A stretch of DNA of 64,000 bases from Linyphia triangularis (taxonomy: Eukaryota > Arthropoda > Arachnida > Araneae > Linyphiidae). Within the stretch, counting starts at the first letter, position 1. Each line of letters starts with the position of its first letter. The stretch covers positions 1,612,001-1,676,000 of the forward strand of contig OZ021723.1 in assembly GCA_963978545.1 (NCBI GenBank), read 5' to 3'. The position numbers were made by a program, and so were the translations under genes. Shown here piece by piece: positions 58,332-64,000 of the stretch. The notes beneath the pieces are model-generated. The model had not been told where the DNA came from, ran no database searches, and worked only from the letters and a program-made list of their open reading frames with translations.

Positions 58332-60577
58332 CATCGATATAGATAAACAACTGGATAGACTGCCTAACGGTGAAGAAACGAGCCTTTTCTCCCGCGGAAG
58401 CGAGATGCTTGGATGGAGGAAATTGTATTGCCGATGTGGATTTTCTTCGATCTTTATGATATATTCGCGTTACTTTCGATATTTAGCAAGCAAAAAAAAA
58501 TTAAGAATAAAACATATTTGAAGAAAATAGTTAAACCAATAAATATAACTAATCAAAATAATTCTAAGTATAGAATTTGTATATTTAGAACAAACATTTC
58601 AGATTAGTAACTGTCGATATCTGTAAACTTGTTTGATCTTTATTGAATCGAATTTAATTCTTTAAATTTTAAATTGCATAAATCACATGTTTAAAAAATA
58701 AATTATTATCTACAAGTTATAAGAATACAATAAACAAATGAAAATAAACTTTTAAACTAGATTTATTTTAGAAGTAGAAATTAAAAATAATTAAAGAAAT
58801 ACTCTAAACCAGTTGAAAATATGTAATAATTAGATTGCAAAATACAAATTCATACATTCAATACACCAATTCAAAGAACAATTTAAGTTTCAAAGGCCAA
58901 CTATAATACTAAATTTTTACACTCAATATTATTATATAACTTATGATTTTAAATATATAAGTTGTGAAACTTGTTTATTGCAAGTATTTGGTCCTATAAT
59001 TTTGAAATGAGAAAAATGTAGATAACTTTATCAAAACTAAATAATTTCAGGCATTGTTCATAATAATATTACCGAAAATTGTTTTTGAGGATTTCAACTT
59101 AAAAATCAAATAAATTACATAGTTTAATAAGCAAAAATTTAAAAGGAGGAAAAATTTTAAAAGTAGTCGGAGAGTTTTTCCCTAGGAAAAAAAAAATGGT
59201 TTGTGGTTAATCTAGATCTAAACATTGTTAAAAAGGACCAACTTATTCAGTTTATGCCTGATGGTAGTTTTGTTTCTTTGATGATCTAGTGTTACTCTTT
59301 TGGCATTCGAAAAAAGTCTAATATTGCCATAAGTTCTGGCAATTAGTTTTATTAGTTGCGTTTGGTGGAGATCCTCCACAAAAAATTCACCTTCAGTTGA
59401 ATGCATAAAACCCAATGTATTTAATTTTTTAACAGTGTTACCCTGTGACAAATACTTAGAAACAGAATAAACAATGTAATCTAAAGGTTTTTCATATTTG
59501 TTTTTTTTTTTTAAATTTGACACATAATGACGAAATAATTTTTCAGTTTGTTGCACAACAAACAATACTCCATCAGAAGCACATTTTAATCCACCTTTAT
59601 TTACATTGCATGTAAACGATTTGGCATTTTGATGGTATTGCGTACCATAAGTATGGCTATTGCATTGACCAATTTTTAATTTAGCTTTTGTATACGATTG
59701 TAAGAGGAGAGACAATTTATCTCTAAAATTCAAGGGTTATATTTATAAACAGAAATAAAACTGAAATACAAATTGCTTTCCACAGTTTGATTTGACTTCG
59801 GATTCCAACAAACAGTTAAAAACGACTTTGTTTTTAAAATAAATGCGTAAGTAATAAAGAAACTGATAAACTTTTCCGTTTGCAGTCCGCAGTTTCGATA
59901 TTAAATAAATTTACATCAGAACAATGCATTTTGAATTATTCTTTCTCATTCCAACCCCCTTTTTTTATTTATTAATACAATTACTATATGTTCATGAAAA
60001 CGTATAAAAACATAGATTAATTAAAACGTATCGAAAACAAATTATCCAGTTATAAATAAACAGTGTAATAATTTTAATTATTAAATGAGTGTAGAATAGA
60101 ACAATAACAAGTGGAGTTTTAGTTTCGCTTTCATTTTCCATTTCTTTGCCAAATGCCCTTGAAAACGCATAAAAACAAGGATTAAATAAATATAAATCAA
60201 GTGTTTTATTCTAGATCCTAATACTATTTGTTCTGAATTTAAAATAGATTATTTATGATATGAATTGTCATGTAAGAGATCAACCATTAACCACGAGCGA
60301 TTAATGTTAAAAGGGTCATTTTAGATATTTTTCAATAATAAATAATTAAAAATATATATATTTACATATTTGAATAACTATTTTTTACTTACCGGTGAAA
60401 ACTCTTGTTGATATCTTTCCGATTTGCGCTGTTGTTGCAATTATGTGCAACACACGAGTTAACCATCATTCAGGAAATCTTCCCACCAATGGCAGGAAAA
60501 CAAATATTACTGCCGGAGCGTTTTTCGCCTCGCGTTGCCACCGGAGCAGTCTATCCAGTTGTTTATCTATATCGATG
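58332..60577 (-). mobile_element. P-like DNA transposon, copy 2
   Basis: 2246 bp. Both ends read CATCGATATAGATAAACAAC (right end inverted) and continue to GGATAGACTGC, about 32 bp of terminal repeat. A perfect 8-bp target duplication ACCCCTGC lies at 58324-58331 and 60578-60585. Opposite orientation to copy 1. Terminal repeat length about 31, a CA start and 8-bp TSD recall the P superfamily; hAT also makes 8-bp TSDs but is less like this end. Confidence 0.88.
59218..59733 (-). CDS. P-like element open frame, possible transposase remnant
   Basis: 171 codons from ATG 59733 (MNFRDKLSLLLQSYTKAKLK) to TAA. Contains GGLKCASDGVLFVVQQTEKL and FRHYVSN, reminiscent of the C-terminal region of P/THAP9-type transposases (GGL..PS......E..FR); this is from memory and tentative. 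Copy 1 has the same start (53893) before its LINE. No THAP domain or catalytic core is visible nearby, so it is a partial gene at best. Confidence 0.45.
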   Translation of the reverse strand: MNFRDKLSLLLQSYTKAKLKIGQCNSHTYGTQYHQNAKSFTCNVNKGGLKCASDGVLFVVQQTEKLFRHYVSNLKKKNKYEKPLDYIVYSVSKYLSQGNTVKKLNTLGFMHSTEGEFFVEDLHQTQLIKLIARTYGNIRLFSNAKRVTLDHQRNKTTIRHKLNKLVLFNNV

Positions 60578-61622
60578 ACCCCTGCTGATACATTCTGACC
60601 AGGGGACGAACTTCAACTCTGCCGTCTTCACTGGGCTGTGTGACTTGCTCGACATGGAAAAGACTCGCACAACTCCCCTCCACCCACAATCGGATGGAAT
60701 GGTCGAACGGTTTATTAGAACGATTCTGAATCATCTCTCTTTGTTCGTTTCCAAGAACCAGCAAGATTTTGATCAGAAACTTCCACTGTTCCTTTTGGCC
60801 TACAGAAGTGCTACTCACGAGACCACCGGATATACACCATCTCAAATGATTTTCGGAAGAGACCTTAGACTACCCGGCGACCTCCTCTTTCGACGACCAC
60901 CGGACACCCCTTCCTCGCCTGTCCAGTATCTAGATGATCTCCAGGCACGTTTGGAAGCCGTACATCGGTTCGCCAGAGAAAGAACGTTCATTCCAGGAAG
61001 GTGACAAGGTGTGGTTATGGAATCCTAAACGTCGGAAAGGACTCTCCCCTAAGCTCCAGACGAACTGGGAAGGGCCGTATGGGGTCCTTAAGAAGATCAA
61101 CGACGTCGTGGTAAGGATTCAACGGACACCCTCCTGTAAACCTAGAGTTGTACACTACAATAGACTAGCCCCATATTATGGTAGAAGTGATTGAATGGCC
61201 TTTCTTCTTAAGGACTTCACTGCCCGGGACGTGCAGTCTTTAAGAAAGGGGAAATGTTGCACAAATTGTCTGTATATAGAGTAAATAGTGACGTATTAAT
61301 TTAAAATTCTATTGTAATTTATTTTTATCTTATTTTTTTATTTAACAGCGATTATACAGGTTAGAAAAAGGTGGCAACACCTAAAGCAATAGAGAGGTTT
61401 CGAGACGTTTCTTTTCCGACGAATTGGCTGGAAATTTCTCGATTGTCTCTCGCGCCAAGTATAAATAAGACTGTAGATCGGGAAAGTTATTATAAAATAT
61501 ATTATTATTTTTTTTTTTTAATTTATTTCAAAAATTACTGTGCAAAGATGTAAGGAAAATTACTTATTTTGTGGAAGTTATTAAACTATTAACTAATATC
61601 TTTTAACGAATATTTTCCTTAG

Positions 61623-61783
61623 GGGAGTAATATGGACTGTTTTCAAAAACATGAAGAATCTTAAAATTATGGCAATAAACAGCTTTCCTGTACCAGTTCT
61701 TGATAATAACTTCAGTCAGAACGTGCCACACGATCTTCGACTTCTGGGGTTATCATTTACTCAAACAAGAAAATTTGAATTAG
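61623..61783 (+). CDS. LRR gene C exon 3
   Basis: Acceptor TTCCTTAG, donor TTAG|GTATTG; 161 nt. GVIWTVFKNMKNLKIM through TQTRKFELG; sequon NFS kept. Later exons lie beyond 64000. Confidence 0.87.
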
Positions 61784-62195
61784 GTATTGAATATGTCATT
61801 ATTTTAATTGCCATTACATCCATTTTTATTCAAAGCGTGGACAATAATAATGTTATCATCTCTTACCGTAACATAAGTTTCAAGTTTTTCTCGATAATTC
61901 ACTTGATACAATTGTGCTATTTTTGATTTTAATTACCCACATTTTATTGTAGAGAAATTAAAGTATTGAATCAAGGGGAAAAAATCATTTTTTTTTCTGT
62001 ATTTCTGGGCGTTTTGAGATGCACTAAATTCAATCTAGTAGCGTGGAACATCGTTCATCTTTCAATCACACTTAATACTTATCACTGCATTTACATTTGC
62101 CATGGATTGGTGTAATTTACCTTTTTAACTTTTTCGTTAATTTTGTTTTTAAAATGTTGAGTTTGGTTAGGTTTTTGATGATAATTTATATATAT

Positions 62196-62382
<187 letters not shown>

Positions 62383-62835
62383 GCTAAAATCTCGAATTCG
62401 GCGATGTTTTTCAATAATTATTACATTATAGTCCAGGCATTTTGTGATTGAACATTAAAAAAAAATGCAACAGGAGCTTTTTTAATCGATTTTTAATCAG
62501 TTATCATTGCTGAATAACATAGCCAAAATCGGACAAAATTGATCCATAGGAACACCCCGAAAAACGGATTTCAAAATAGCGGTTATCAAGCCATATGATG
62601 GGGATGCCTAAGCGCAGTTTTTCCCACTCACAACCCCTTTAACTATGATATTTTAATCACGGATGTTAGCTTTAACACAACAAAATGGTAGGTTATTGTG
62701 GTTAGAATTGCTTTGAGTTTTTTTTTAAAAAAGGGGACATTACATTTCTCTGGTAAGAAGGTATACAGGTACATATATACATGATGTATTTTTAAACAAT
62801 AAACGTATCTTAAACAATACATTTTTTACATTGTT

Positions 62836-64000
62836 TCAGAAAAAAAACAAAAATACTTTAATCGTTTTCATCACTTTCATTATATTCATAGCTGTTGTGG
62901 TTTTCGCATCCATTGATTTGGCACGTTCCCAAAGCTGTTGAACAGGGCAGTTCATTACTTTACTCTTGCATCCGTATCGTAATGTCGAACAGTTTTTTGT
63001 GCAGGAATGTCGTATCATATTGAGTAAATAATCTGGAGCTGGTGGTAAGTCGCCGAGTATTGGGTGGTACGAGTTATTTTTTACATACCAACCCCATTCT
63101 TTTGGTTTGATTCTTTCTTTACTATCCTTCCATATATTTATTTGTAAGTAAGTTCGATAGCTACGATATTTTGTTGAAGAATCGGTCGGGAGCAGATGTT
63201 CCAGAGCAACAAATGATTTTTCTGTAGTTACCTTCGCTACTAACATTTGAAGACGCAGTTGGTCTGTGCAATCTAAAAACCGGCAGTCGTACAAAAGAAG
63301 CATTGCTTTTCTACCAGTGACAGTCATATCTGAATGTTGTTTTGAATCAGAACAAAATATTTCTGCCACAAAGAGGAGCTCCGTCTCCTTCATCATTTTG
63401 GCAAATGCTAAGGATTTCGCAATTGAAAAAATTTGGGATGTGGTATCGCATCCCGCGAAAGCATGCAGAAACAACAAAAAATTGCAGCTTTCACGACCTA
63501 ATGTAGATTGTATGATGTGGATATCATATACTGGCTTTGGAGTTGATCCATGTATTATATCACTTCGATAATACAGCTTGAATCCCTTATCCTTGGTGTG
63601 GTACAGAAGAAGAATCAGCAAATCGATATCTTCCACTATCACAGTGGTATGACAGTGTTCTGAAGATGAAACTGCGGTACGAACAATGTCCACAACAGCA
63701 TCTCTATCTGCGTTATCAACAGTACAACCTTGTTTCTTCAGCAAATCATCAATGAAAGTAATTAGAGCTTGCATGTTCTTTCCATTGGCTATAAACTGTT
63801 CCTTTTTGCCAACGAGCTTCAAGTATTGGTTAAAATTAACATCTCTACTGCTTTGCATACCGTCGTCTGTGAGCCCCATCCTTGATTGTAGGGGATGCAA
63901 CCATCAAAACAACGACAGTGTTTCCATATGTTTCAAGAGTAAATTCAACATACGATATCGCTAAGTTTTCGTAAGTGTCATTGTTGCAACGCGAAATTCG
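62836..64000 (-). pseudogene. PIN/FEN1-like domain protein of a mobile-element-associated family, 5' frame broken
   Basis: The main frame 63900-62836 (354 codons) reads NFNQYLKLVGKKEQFIANGK, VVEDIDLLILLLYH (an acidic XPG/PIN-like patch), FLHAFAGCDTTSQIF, YRTYLQINIWKDSKE, WGWYVKNNSYHPILGDLPPA and a Cys-rich tail (SCTKNCSTLRYGCKSK). This matches, from memory, a family expanded in invertebrate genomes and often in repeats. Upstream, another frame (about 63995-63855) gives YVEFTLETYGNTVVVLM and KDGAHRRRYAKQ, which belong before it, so a frameshift lies near 63850. Nuclease activity is not demonstrated. It lies antisense in gene C intron 3. Confidence 0.55.

Larger units (their letters stand above)
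58228..61194 (+). pseudogene. gypsy integrase, interrupted
   Basis: Before the insert: [20 protein letters not shown] and [10 protein letters not shown]. After it: IHSDQGTNFNSAVF (D), PLHPQSDGMVERFIR (E), LAYRSATHETTGYTPSQMIF, then a frame change near 61000 to DKVWLWNPKRRKG, WEGPYGVLKKIN and VHYNRLAPYY. The target repeat ACCCCTGC appears on both sides of the insert. Dead. Confidence 0.87.
58228..61480 (+). mobile_element. gypsy 3' fragment with partial LTR (family L2), split by P-like element
   Basis: Integrase parts 58228-58331 and 60586-61194, then a polypurine tract (AAGAAAGGGGAAA, about 61242-61254) and an LTR start TGTTGCACAAATTG at 61255. The LTR is cut off at about 61480. Related by LTR words to the solo LTR 23787-24299. 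Confidence 0.85.
57674..61622 (+). other. LRR gene C intron 2
   Basis: 3.9 kb. 57674-58217 and 61540-61622 align to gene B intron 2. The middle is a gypsy integrase fragment with a partial LTR (58228-61480), itself split by P-like copy 2. A purine-poor 61490-61540 stretch is low complexity. Confidence 0.75.

Overview
This is a eukaryotic window, almost certainly from an arthropod. The evidence is AT-rich DNA with GT-AG introns of 2.5-9.6 kb, many nested transposons, and a relic of an arthropod-specific cytochrome P450 (CYP307-like). A chelicerate is my best guess, because the resident genes resemble the short secreted LRR proteins often labelled 'Oplophorus-luciferin 2-monooxygenase non-catalytic subunit-like' in arachnids and crustaceans. 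The sequence alone cannot fix the taxon.

The host genes are a plus-strand tandem array of secreted leucine-rich-repeat genes. Gene A contributes only its last exon (4469-4608). Gene B is complete: six exons at 10120-10326, 14839-15008, 20292-20452, 22925-23039, 29734-29882 and 39474-39613. They join in phase into 942 nt, a 313-aa protein with a signal peptide, a four-Cys N-cap, LRRs and a four-Cys LRRCT. Gene C begins at 52413 and shows three exons (52413-52619, 57504-57673, 61623-61783) before running off the window. Corresponding exons have identical lengths, introns are recognisably paralogous, and the duplicated block includes about 1.4 kb of upstream DNA (8636 onward and 50884 onward). 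Between B and C lies a broken three-exon P450 (41547 to about 50800) with phase-consistent introns, two in-frame stops and a frameshift.

Most of the rest is mobile DNA, and many insertions can be delimited by target-site duplications (TSDs). 1-3213: minus-strand Ty3/gypsy remnant split by a tRNA-derived SINE. 4927-5645 and 7332-8050: inverted solo LTRs, the second inside a LINE 3' end. 11454-14222 and 41759-44505: two inverted copies of an undescribed-looking 2.75 kb element with about 250-bp foldback arms. 18282-20131: piggyBac-like element. 23202-23762 and 24618-24802: piggyBac-type deletion derivative and MITE. 23787-24299: solo LTR. 24864-29430: full-length gypsy element with 225-bp LTRs and a 260-bp duplication breaking its integrase. 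30609-35990: BEL/Pao element carrying a 3'-truncated copia. 36719-38933: THAP-bearing P-like transposon. 46481-49010: DNA transposon carrying another SINE. 53046-56265 and 58332-60577: two P-like elements in opposite orientation, one carrying a CR1-like LINE and the other sitting inside a gypsy integrase. 62836-64000: minus-strand PIN/FEN1-like open frame in gene C intron 3.

The functional part is therefore the LRR cluster. The transposons make up most of its intron length and, because the paralogous introns provide empty sites, they give an internal record of insertions before and after the gene duplications. No rRNA, bona fide tRNA gene or CRISPR array was seen.
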